From the NCBI GenBank assembly GCA_947579605.1, contig OX388312.1, positions 24,575,313 to 24,639,312 on the forward strand: a stretch of DNA of 64,000 nucleotides, in the 5' to 3' direction. Shown here piece by piece: positions 47,001 through 55,085 of the stretch. Numbering within the stretch: position 1 is the stretch's first letter; each line of letters begins with the position of its first letter. This DNA is from Athripsodes cinereus. Lineage: Eukaryota > Arthropoda > Insecta > Trichoptera > Leptoceridae. A program made the position numbers and the translations under genes. Below the pieces are notes generated by a model. It did not search any database. It saw only the letters and a list, made by a program, of their open reading frames with translations, and was not told the origin of the DNA.

Positions 47001-48000
47001 AGTTGTGTGGGCTTTAAATAAGTTCCGTGGTTATATAGAAGGGTTACCTGTCACTATTGTGACTGATCATCAATCCCTGAAGTGGTTGATGACTCTTAAA
47101 TCACCCACAGGAAGATTAGCCCGGTGGGCATTGCAGATACAAGCATATGATCTACACATCAAGCATGCTTTTACACCAGTATATCACCCAGAGACCAATC
47201 CAGTCGAAAGAAAGAATCGTGATTTGAAGCCACAATTGGCTATCCTGGTAGAAGAAGGACATCGAGTTTGGCCCCAAAAGCTGTCCAGCATAAGGTTCGC
47301 CATGAACTCGACAATTTGTTCAACAACTAATTACTCTCCAGCATACTTAACTTTTGGAAGAGAGTTACGGACACCTGATGATGTACAACATGACTTTCGT
47401 CAGATCGTGGTGTCAGAGAATTTCTTACCTGAAATTACGCCAAGGCTACAACAGATGGCCCAAATGCTACAACAAGCCGACGAGAATCAAGAACGTCGTG
47501 AAGAAAGACGCAAAATCGTCACAGACAAGGGCAGACGCCCAGATCCCCGTTATAAAAAGGGAGATCTAGTGATGGTGAAAATTCACCCACTCAGTAAAGC
47601 ATCACAAGGATTTAGTGCGAAGTTAGCGCCAAGAAGAGATGGACCATACGTCATCGTCAAGTCCCATGGAGCAGCCTCCTACGAAATTGCAGCAGCAAGC
47701 AATCCTGAGGTCCCCATCGGAGTACATCATACATCGGCATTACAACGGTACCACGGAAGAGAAGCTGAAGTACCAACGCCCATAATACCTATTAGACAAC
47801 GAGGACGTCCGAAGAAAATAGCATCCAAGAGGTCAGGGGAACCAGCCCTTATATTGGCAGGACAGCCTGACTTGCTAACATCAGATTCCAAACTATCAGG
47901 GGAACCTGCCACGCAACCGGCAGGACAGCCTGACTTACTACCAGCCATCTCCCATCGTATTCAACCTAGGAGAAAGGCAACCCATCGACTCTACAATTAG
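44080..48000 (+). CDS. Gypsy Gag-Pol polyprotein with internal integrase deletion
   Basis: The frame is open from 43906; I prefer the ATG at 44080 (MSVNLSQEQF) because upstream codons are AT-driven. Numbering here is from 43906. Gag with a WWQGVKHEV-type capsid core spans about 59-250. A CCHC knuckle starts at C254 (CGICRAWGHTDDRC); a second has Val where His is expected. Protease: YIDSCAKSS, D356, with Cys in place of the usual Gly of D-S/T-G. A Pro-rich linker lies at about 485-565. RT: FCVDYRKLN, LDLKAGYWQI and YLDD at 839-842. RNase H: TDASG with D988, then TEREALAV and TDHQSL. Right after it, at about residue 1085, the chain jumps to VYHPETNPVERKNRD, the last part of the integrase core with its Glu (E1101). 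The HHCC finger and first two catalytic Asp are absent. The C-terminus has a GRPKK AT-hook-like motif and a duplicated GEPA..AGQPDLL segment. Confidence 0.9.
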   Translation: MSVNLSQEQFQHLMSMVAPRSGSFASCAAYYDGTRDMEMIETFLDTVKVFKAIEHIEDQDALTGVTILLRGEAGKWWQGVKHEVRKWTDFEARIRDAFAPRKPGYVLIQEIVNIKQRPDELTDTFLTKKRVLLAQLPGPTLTEEQQLDMVYGQLDLQIRDRVSRTSFKSFNTLMTMAREVEQFLKESGERKARPRCGICRAWGHTDDRCRKRKGVANQPPRFKSGRQSHSTNTLAPKFACYGCGTPGVTRSRCPKCSGGKPQGGSHEMSFCSLDFTDARDRPSVPIQVRGYEGTAYIDSCAKSSVASYYLYNCLKDSGAQFHRQRITAVLADGSAKVQDILTTRVPVTLHEVTVPTTFIVFPESRDNRTLLGVGFIEDAGLVLNLPQRAWYFVESPEITRALGYEGHPSPQSASGSDYKPICAIANVLREMEVPPLLSPVKTTPPPVAPRTDLVPSPVRMVRQKMDVPPAISPMMITPPREILAAKSVHVIPQTMEFPVAMLTPPPTPPPADDPVCQVPIEFTGQPSQECSCKPGVLFDGYSPRLADRMFRDAQIAVFNADPTLSPRSESLFAPERLDICSLDVNENVLSAQEKDSLDRVLQEHAEVFQSNGLPCSLPEHYIDTGEHAPIAVPPYRLSPPRKEVLKREIAKRIEDDIIEPCSSPWSAPVVLVPKKNGELRFCVDYRKLNAITVPDVYPIPRIDDLLHEAKPTPYMTTLDLKAGYWQIRVRQKDQEKTAFITSFGIYRFKRMPFGLRNAPSTFQRMVDHIRIRLDGIKMLAYLDDLVILSSTFEEHLTHLNAVFQELRKQNLTVNKEKCKFCCSTIKYLGHYITPQGLQVDPEKTAAIRDRSAPRNIKQLVSFLQTCSWYRRFISNFASIAEPLSRLVKKDTIWVWNDEQERAFNHLKDALTTAPILRQADDSKPYTVKTDASGYALGTVLVQGEREEEHPVEYASRLLTPAEKNYSTTEREALAVVWALNKFRGYIEGLPVTIVTDHQSLKWLMTLKSPTGRLARWALQIQAYDLHIKHAFTPVYHPETNPVERKNRDLKPQLAILVEEGHRVWPQKLSSIRFAMNSTICSTTNYSPAYLTFGRELRTPDDVQHDFRQIVVSENFLPEITPRLQQMAQMLQQADENQERREERRKIVTDKGRRPDPRYKKGDLVMVKIHPLSKASQGFSAKLAPRRDGPYVIVKSHGAASYEIAAASNPEVPIGVHHTSALQRYHGREAEVPTPIIPIRQRGRPKKIASKRSGEPALILAGQPDLLTSDSKLSGEPATQPAGQPDLLPAISHRIQPRRKATHRLYN

Positions 48001-48030
48001 ATGCTGGATCATCGTCGGGGCGCCTTCAGA

Positions 48031-48044
48031 TCCAGAAGGGGAGA
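48031..48044 (+). other. Polypurine tract
   Basis: TCCAGAAGGGGAGA sits immediately before the 3' LTR (TGTAAC from 48046), where plus-strand priming is expected. Confidence 0.75.
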
Positions 48045-48045
48045 T

Positions 48046-48860
48046 TGTAACACCACATAATTTCAACATAGCATAACAACAACATAACCTGCCAATGATG
48101 ACTGACAGCCGCTGTCAAGGTACAGGAAGTACCTGATTATTTAACAGGATCATCAATAGATGTCTCATTGATGGAAGCCTCCAGAATGTTCCCGAATGTT
48201 CTAGAAACTTCTAGAACAATCCGAGCGGAAATAGATAGGCGGAGTTCAGGAACAGGTACCTCTCCCACTATCACACCGTCCACTTCCAAGGTATCCATCA
48301 GCTGTTCAGTACTGACTCAAGGGTATAAAAGACGGAGCCCGGCATACTGAAAGGCAGAATCGCGGTGGCTCTTCCAGGGCCAAGGTTTCCTACCTACCGT
48401 TACTCCATAGCTGTCTAAGAAGTACCTACTCTTGTTGCTATGAAGTGATTCTCCTTACCTACCGTTACCCTCTATAGCTGTCCAAGAAGTGCCTACTCTT
48501 GTTGCTATATGGTAACTTTCCTTATACCTACCCGCTACTCCCTGGCTGTCCGAGATGTGCCTACTCTTGGTGCCATACAGTAGTAGCGACCCTTATTACC
48601 TAGTCTCTCTCCGACTACCTCAATATCCATCTAACCTAGCCTGGAGGTGTCTTCGTATTGTTTTACTAATAGTGTTACTTTCTTTATACAGTATTGTACC
48701 AGTTGTCAAGTGATTGTAATAAATTGTGAATTTGCTAAACAGTGTTTTGAACTCTCTCGGTGTACCCCTTCAGGAGTACACCTGGCGCCCAAATTAGTTT
48801 TAAGTGTTGACTCTCTACATTCCCCTTCAGGGAATAATACAAGTAATATTAAGTGTTACA
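48046..48860 (+). repeat. 3' LTR (815 bp)
   Basis: Same length and, by eye, same sequence as the 5' LTR. Heat-shock array 48183-48217, TATA at 48324, polyadenylation signal 48718-48723. Because it faces right, its promoter could drive read-through transcription into 48.9-50 kb. Confidence 0.95.
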
Positions 48861-48864
48861 GTAC

Positions 48865-48905
48865 GAGATTAATTTTTGCCGGATACTCCACGGAATGTCT
48901 TTCTT
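48865..48905 (-). repeat. Family S copy, right piece after the Gypsy insertion
   Basis: TTTTTGCCGGATACTCCACG matches the ACCGGGTGCTCCACGGGA end of family S and completes the copy started at 41835. Confidence 0.7.
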
Positions 48906-49229
48906 CATTTGGTTCTATCTTGGAATTCAACTCGGGACCTCGTGACTCAAATGCAATATCTCCACGCCACACGAGCCGACGTGTCTAACACATTTTTATG
49001 AACAAGAAAAATACCGATTGATTTTTTAAAATAATATTAAATAAATTCTTATAGGTTAATAGAATATTTATATGCTTCTAGCAATTCGAATAAGATTTCG
49101 TGTTTTCATTAACTATATTAAATAATGATGGACCTGTTATTATATATTTATCTACGACTCTTTCCAACAATTATTTGCAAAAATATTTTATATGGATACA
49201 TCACTAGAATGTACACCTACCTACCTTAC
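48906..49229. other. Non-coding stretch
   Basis: 48910-48990 is GC-richer (GGGACCTCGTGACTC, CACACGAGCCGACGTGTC) but I cannot assign it. The remainder is AT-rich. Confidence 0.4.
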
Positions 49230-49340
49230 CTCAGCCTTCTTCTTGTGTCCAGTATTGAACAAAGGCCTCCCTCTTGGACTTCCATAAATTTCTGTTGGAC
49301 GCAACTCTCCTCCAGTGCAGGAATGTACAATTATTGAGTA
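49230..49340 (-). pseudogene. Possible LINE RT C-terminal fragment
   Basis: The minus strand reads about 30 codons including QEGGLCSILDTRRRL, preceded by QQKFMEV, which recalls the last residues of an RTE-type RT (W+SxxEAFVQ..). It is short and degenerate. Confidence 0.3.
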
Positions 49341-49749
49341 AAAGATAAGTGTACATAGTATTTTTGTACAAAGTACAAGTAAATAAATTAATATTGTTGT
49401 GTTCCTTCAATAGTGGTATTAGATATCATTAGACATTTTCTGAGTTGAAAAGTAAACGAGGAAACACTCTCATAATATAATACAATGGTTGAAAACTGTA
49501 ATAAATCAAAAGACGTTTGCAATATTGATTAATGTCCCATAGATAAATATCCGTGTTGTTCGTTCTTAAAGATACCTTCAATAATACTCGTAATTACAAC
49601 ACGAATGTATTTTCACTCGATTGCACGGAATATAAACTTTTCGAGTAAACGAACATAATAATAATAATATCATATTCTTATCAAAATCAACTTAAAAACG
49701 TAATACAACATTGTTGACACACACTGTTTTATTACTTTTATGTGACATT
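49341..49749. other. AT-rich non-coding stretch
   Basis: Nothing recognised. Confidence 0.5.
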
Positions 49750-49803
49750 TTTATTTTTGTCGCGGACCAGCTTTCGGGAGCTTCCGCTTCCGCTAATCAG
49801 GAT
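49750..49803. repeat. Single arm of the 15.7-kb palindrome family
   Basis: TTTATTTTTGTCGCGGACCA, GCTTTCGGGAGCTTCCGC and TAATCAGG correspond to 15735-15782, with differences. The opposite arm is absent, showing that the arm exists as an independent repeat end. Confidence 0.55.
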
Positions 49804-49975
49804 TACATTAAATGTTTAGCTAAAATAACCCGATGATGAATGTCATTATTGTCTTTCAGTAAATCATATTTACAAAATTTTAGTAAATTTGAATGAATTA
49901 GTTGTTTAGTTAATAGTAAAGCTTTATCAAAGAAAATAATTAAATTCTCGAAGCGATATACAAAAATATAGCCAA

Positions 49976-50480
49976 ATGGAACACGTCGAAAACGAAGAAG
50001 TATTAACCAGGGTAGGCGAAAAAAGGCAACTTCTTAAGAGAATCGGCCAACAACGAGCTAACTGGATTGGCCACAACATCAGGCACCCATCAGGACTACT
50101 CATCGCCATCGCGGAGGGTAAGACCGAGGGGACAAATGGCAGAGGCCGACCAAAAGACGCGTATATGGACCAACTGAAGAGGGACCAACAACACACTATC
50201 GCGTCACGTTCCCGCTCCGCTAGCGTTCGGGTGCAGACGATGGTGCGCCAAAGTGTTAATTTTCGTAACTATTGTGTATCTTAGCAACGAAATTGACACT
50301 TGCTTGCAACATCGTCTGCACCCGAACGCTAACGGAGCGGGAACGTGAGACGAAAGAGTGTTGTTGACTCAGGCCTCTGAACTGTGGCTCATACGTAGAG
50401 CTGAAAAGACTGGCTGAGAATAGAGACGAATGGAGAAGAAAAACCAAACTCGTTGCAGACCAATCCAATGGATTGTAACT
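49976..50480 (+). pseudogene. RTE-type LINE RT C-terminus interrupted by a MITE
   Basis: The first part (49976-50185) encodes MEHVENEEVLTRVGEKRQL, then WIGHNIRHPSG, then NGRGRPKDAYMDQLKRD. After a 181-bp hairpin element the same protein resumes (50399-50480) with ELKRLAENRDEWRRKTK and a stop shortly after VADQSNGL. The WIGHxxRH, GRGRPK and LAENRxEWR motifs are typical of the C-terminus of insect RTE-type RTs. The frame is otherwise open, so the LINE fragment was fairly young when the MITE landed. It is dead by 5' truncation. Confidence 0.8.
50186..50366. mobile_element. 181-bp hairpin MITE inserted in an RT fragment
   Basis: Terminal inverted repeats of about 57 bp start CAACAACAC. The left arm (50186-50242) and right arm (50310-50366) differ at a handful of sites; inner arms AAGTGTTAATTTTCGT and ACGAAATTGACACTT extend the stem, leaving an about 20-nt loop. 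The arms are GC-rich (TTCCCGCTCCG, GTTCGGGTGCAGACGATG) against AT-rich surroundings. The target duplication is unclear. No coding capacity. Confidence 0.85.
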
Positions 50481-50496
50481 TATTATATATATACCC

Positions 50497-50722
50497 TGTG
50501 GAGGTCATTGCAAAGAATAGGTCTCCCGCTCTTTCCTGTAAGTTTTAGAGTGTCCTGTAAAAAGCAGATGTACGTAAAACCTCACATATAAGACAATTTA
50601 AATCTATAATTCAGCGATGAGGCATACCACCCTTCTTGAATGTCTTGTTTTTTTATCGGCATGGAGAGGACAATACTTCTTTGGCTACCCCACTTGTGGG
50701 CTTCACCGTGATAGTATAGCAG
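50497..50722 (+). repeat. Family S copy, nearly full length
   Basis: It shows CCTGTGGAGGTCATTGC, GGTCTCCCGCTCTTTCCTGT, GAGTGTCCTGTAAAAAGCAG, TTCAGCGATGAGGCATACCA, GGCATGGAGAGGACA and TGGCTACCCCACTTGTGGGC, then CACCGTGATAGTATAGC. A block of about 25 bp before the 3' end is missing. Confidence 0.8.
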
Positions 50723-51398
50723 TTTGATATCAAATTATGTAGAAGCTCGAGTTCTGAACGAGGACAATACTGGCCTATTTCGTTATTTTTCTCAATTAGT
50801 TTCAAACTATTAATATTTACAAGTCTGTCATTCACGCATTTACATTGTTAAATAAACAAATAAGAAATATTTAAATGTGAAAGGCATAATGCCACACAGA
50901 ATATGATTCATAGGCTGTCTGTCATATTATAACAACAAGGACAACACAATTAGAAATATTAGTAATATGAAATAAATAAATCATAACCGATATAATACCA
51001 CACAGATATAGGTCATAGTTTGCAGTATTTAAAATGTGATAAATCTAATAAATTAAAGTTTTTAAATAACAAGTTTGAGCTTAATTAAACAAATATTTTG
51101 TATGGTAGATTGCATAGAATTGAGAAGGATATTGATATTATGGTCAAAGCATATTATTTCAAGGAAATAAAATACTGGTTATTTAAAATTTGTGTCACGG
51201 GATCCAATCTTATTCAATTGTTCTTCAAAAACATAAGAAACTGCGATCTTTGTTGTTTTATCTTTTATCTAAAATGTAACCTTTTTAATGTGACTTGACT
51301 GATTGAGATTACGTTCATTTTGTTAAATTCCATATTGCTTTATGTAAAAAACACGATTAATATAAGTTTCACTACTTTTAATATATGTCAAACACTTA
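50723..51398. other. AT-rich non-coding stretch
   Basis: Nothing recognised. Confidence 0.55.
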
Positions 51399-52340
51399 CA
51401 CCCGAATTCATAGTCGTAACTTGAGTATTCCTTGATATTTGAGTGCTAGCCAAGTAGCGGTTTTCATTTCATAGTCATATAAAACTTACCCAAGTAGTAC
51501 TCAAGTACCTGTGAATCCCAAGTCGTCGTCGGACACGACTTGAGCGTTACTTAGAAATGTCAAACGCCGTTGATGTATTTTATTTTGCCTTTTTCTAGTA
51601 ATTTACCTTTAATAAGGTATATAGTGTGCAAAGATCCTATTTATAAATAAAATTATTTGCTAAATAAGTAATAAATACTTACATTATTTATAATTTTTTA
51701 TACATAACATGATCGTCATGTCAGATAACAATGCAGATATTACATTTTGTCCAGATATTCGACACTATTTTTTTCATATTTAATGATTAATTTGCTAAAT
51801 ACATTGATCTAACATGTTAACATAGAATAAATCCATAATTTATTAATCTGAAACGCAAAACAAAACAAGACAACGGGACCGACGACAGGGAAGCATAGAA
51901 CAATAAACTTAAGTACGGAGAACGACGACGGTTTGTCGTTTGTGATTTTTGAGGTTATGTTAAATGGCAGACGTAGTGATGTGTACTTCGTTTTCTATAA
52001 TATAACAATAGTGCGAGGTTGTACATTTTACTATCATTTTATGTTTAAATTTACTATAAAATGTTACAAAACAATATTTAAATAGTACATATCGAAGAAT
52101 TACACAATAATAAAGAGTTAAACCGTGTTTTTTATGCTTTAAAACATAATTAAAAATACATTTTGTTTAGTGGCAATACTTTTCGCCACAATAATTATTT
52201 TCCCCACGACTCAAGCGTTAACTTAGCGAAGTAAAGGAGCAGTGTTTGTCTATAGAATGCATCCACATCTTGAGTATTGCTTTTTACTTGAGTGCTCCTC
52301 GGCCAAGTATTACTCAAGTAAACGACTATGAATTCGGGTG
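51399..52340. mobile_element. Non-autonomous Harbinger-like element (942 bp)
   Basis: Perfect 19-bp inverted ends, CACCCGAATTCATAGTCGT and its complement at 52322-52340, followed by looser subterminal repeats rich in ACTTGAGTA and CAAGTA motifs in both orientations. Flanks are TTA on the left and CTA on the right, compatible with the 3-bp TWA duplication of PIF/Harbinger after one mutation. No transposase frame exists; the longest frame (66 codons) is not transposase-like. The repeated ACTTGAGT-type motifs may be transposase-binding sites. Confidence 0.75.
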
Positions 52341-52417
52341 CTAGAGAGTTCAAATAGTTTGGCAATGATTTTGTTCGTCGAAAAAAGGTCACCAATTATT
52401 AAAAAAATATATTATAC

Positions 52418-52515
52418 TATACCATCACGGCATATCCCACAAGTGGGGTAGCCAGCAGACCATCTACATGTAAGAAACATGCAAGCTGTCCTCTCCGTGC
52501 CAATATAAAATTATT
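52418..52515 (-). repeat. Family S copy, 3' part, well preserved
   Basis: ACTATACCATCACGGCATAT, CCACAAGTGGGGTAGCCAGC, ACATGTAAGAAACATGCAAG and TGTCCTCTCCGTGCCAATAT match the best copies nearly perfectly; the rest is truncated at ATAAAATT. Confidence 0.85.
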
Positions 52516-54045
52516 AAAAAAAGTATTTTTTTGAATAGAAAATGTTGGAGTTTCCGCAACTTACTGCGGTATTGTTTTGCACTCAGCGTTAGTTCTTAGA
52601 CACAAAATATACATAAATAACAAAAGAAGAGGAATAATATCTACATCACCAAATATTGAAATACCAATGAATTTCCTTAGTTGGTATATCATTATTGTTA
52701 CTTCGTGTTAAAGATAGTTGAGGTCATAGACACAATGTGAATACCAAATATACACGAACGAAGGGAAGACTCATCGGCGTAATCAACTTTTTTCATGCTG
52801 GTATTTAGTTGATGTTTTCTGGAACGAATCTGTTTGTGAAATTTCTAGATTAACTCGCGATGATGATTCGACTTTGTGAGATCGTGATTTTCAATGATGT
52901 TGACTGTCGAGCGGACAACAGCATGATTTACAATTTTTACAAGTAATTAAAGCGCCAATTGTTAAGTAAACTAAGTTTGAAATGTGTAACAAGCTTGACG
53001 TTGGATATACATTTTTTTTATATTTAAACGTATTCTACATAAATGAATGCGTATACAATACTAAATTAAATTATTATTTGAGACATAAATGAATGAGCTT
53101 TTTATAACAAACAGGATGCTGTTTTTATCATCGTGAATTCCTTACCTAATGACAAAGAAAATACGAAGTTTTTGTTATAACGTTTTTTTAATATGACGAT
53201 TTTAGATGGGAAAAATCACTATGTAAATGATGATGTTTAAAAAGAATTAAATAAACAACAAAAATATCGCAATTTAACAACCAATTATTGAAACAACACC
53301 AAGAAAGTTAAACATACTATTCCTTGTGATACATATTATATTGGATAGTAATAATATATGAGATAAATTTACCTAGAAGAATAAACATATCATGTGAAAT
53401 CTAAGCACAACCTGCCAAGCATAATAATGGAATGTAATACAAAATAACAATCCCTTTAAAATCCATAAGCCAAAGGGAAATCATACTAGGTATATACAAA
53501 TTGTTATATTCACACAATACTGGAGAACGATAATATTGAGATGAATTTTATTCTATATTTAATCAATTTGTCATAAAATACATTATTATTATTGTTGTTA
53601 GACATTTGATTAAATTAAGATTTCAGCGTTGGATTCTAGCTTGAGGCGAACGAATTGCATTTCATGTAATAATAATAACACTTGCATCGTCGGACATCAT
53701 ATTATTTTGTGTTGTATGATATAATGTATTGTAGTTTATAAATATTATTATTATGATATTATTAAGATCCACTAAGATCTGACCTCGAATATCATAACAA
53801 TACACATCATTTTAAACAGCATAAATCATAGACACATTCTCAGATAAATTTGCACAGACAAACTTTGCAAAGACTTAGATGTGCAGTCTTTGTGATAAAT
53901 CAGAAATGATTGTCCAAGCTGGGTCATGTTTTAACTTATATTGATAATATACTCCTTTCCCTAGTCGGACCAACTTCAGATTGCTATTTTTTCCTTAAAA
54001 AAGGTGATTCAATGGACACAATATCATGAAACAGATATTATACTA
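52516..54045. other. AT-rich non-coding stretch
   Basis: Nothing recognised. Confidence 0.55.
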
Positions 54046-54345
54046 TACTATACCCTCACGCCGTGCCCCAAGTGGAGTAGGCAGAAAAAATGGACCGCCA
54101 AAAAGATCTATCCTTACATATTTCCTTCGCTTCCTCCACATTCAAACAATTTCTCGTGCATGCATTTCAGTTCCTCTTGCTCAACACACGCCAGTTCTTG
54201 AGAATCGATCCACGCGATCAAACCACGTAGTTCTCGGACGCCCAAGCTTCCTCACATCCTTTTTTTCAGGCAAGTGTATCCTCTTTGTCATTCTTACCTC
54301 GTTCATTCGTACAACATGTCCAAACCACCGTAGCTTGTAATAGAG
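54046..54345 (-). pseudogene. RTE-type LINE RT C-terminus with complete 3' end
   Basis: The minus strand reads LRWFGHVVRMNEVRMTKRIH, then LGRPRTTWFDRVD, then TEMHAREIV, and ends near DLFGGPFFLPTPLG, just before the 3' terminus CTGCCTACTCCACTTGGGGC, GGCGTGAGGG and a TATAG repeat tail. WFGHVxRM, GRPRxxWxD and the final DRSxWRSxxSAYP-like block are hallmarks of RTE-type RT tails in insects. At least one in-frame stop and a frameshift break the frame. The terminal sequence is the one shared with family S. Confidence 0.8.
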
Positions 54346-54484
54346 AAGATACCTAAATTATTTTTTATAGTTCAATTTATTTTAAAATGAACTCTCACAA
54401 CGACACCGACAAAATACAATCTCTTCTATTATTGTTCTTTATTTCGTAAATAAATATATTGAATAGAAAATAGTGCTCAGATAT

Positions 54485-54700
54485 TCCATTTTATTTATTT
54501 ATTTATTTATTCATTTATTTATTTATTTATTTATTTACACAGTGAACGGCTATATAAGCCTTTTACATAGAAAAGAAAAAATACAATAAAAACAACAGAT
54601 AGTGAAAACATATAACAAAAAGTATCTACCCACACAAACACACCAGCAATGCATAGGTACACAGCAAAATAATGTTATCAATCAAGTAAGCACCTAATAA
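54485..54700 (-). repeat. Putative LINE 3' end with TTTA tail
   Basis: A TTTA-type run (about 54491-54536) is followed by CAGTGAACGGCTATATAAGC and an A-rich segment with AACAGATAGTG and AAAAGTATCTACC, as at 26297-26440. Read on the minus strand this is a 3' UTR plus AAAT tail. Confidence 0.5.
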
Positions 54701-55007
54701 TATAATACAAAGAATAATAATAATAGGTATGATGGTACAAAGAACACAGCAAAAAAAAGAAATACAAGGTATGTATGTAGGTAGGTATTTTGATATAAGT
54801 ATGTTGCATGATGACCCATACAAATTTAGAATAGTTTTATAATAAAACAAAACATATCACCAATACAACCACTGCAATGTGAATTATTATGTTTATGGGT
54901 CTATAAATGCTTATATGTTAATTGCATACATAAACATTGGTAAAACTATTAAATGTATTCGTAACTAATAACTACTATCAGGGTTGATAACAATATAACC
55001 ATCCAAT

Positions 55008-55085
55008 CATCCCATCAAAGCGTTTCTCACAAGTAGGTAGCCAGCGGACCAACTGCTTGTAATGAACATGCAATTCACCCCGTTA
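55008..55085 (-). repeat. Family S fragment, 3' part
   Basis: CATCCCATCAAAGCGTTTCT, CACAAGTAGGTAGCCAGCGG and ACTGCTTGTAATGAACATGC correspond to the family 3' end on the minus strand. Diverged. Confidence 0.6.

Larger units (their letters stand above)
41943..48860 (+). mobile_element. Ty3/Gypsy-type LTR retrotransposon, 6918 bp, integrase-deleted
   Basis: Two direct LTRs (41943-42757 and 48046-48860, offset exactly 6103) start TGTAACACC and end GGTGTTACA-like (TGTTACA). GTAC at 41939-41942 and 48861-48864 is a 4-bp target duplication. Between them are a putative primer-binding site, a long leader, a single gag-pol frame and a purine-rich tract. I saw no difference between the LTRs when comparing line by line, so insertion is very recent. 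Most of integrase is missing, so it must have used a helper element. Confidence 0.95.
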
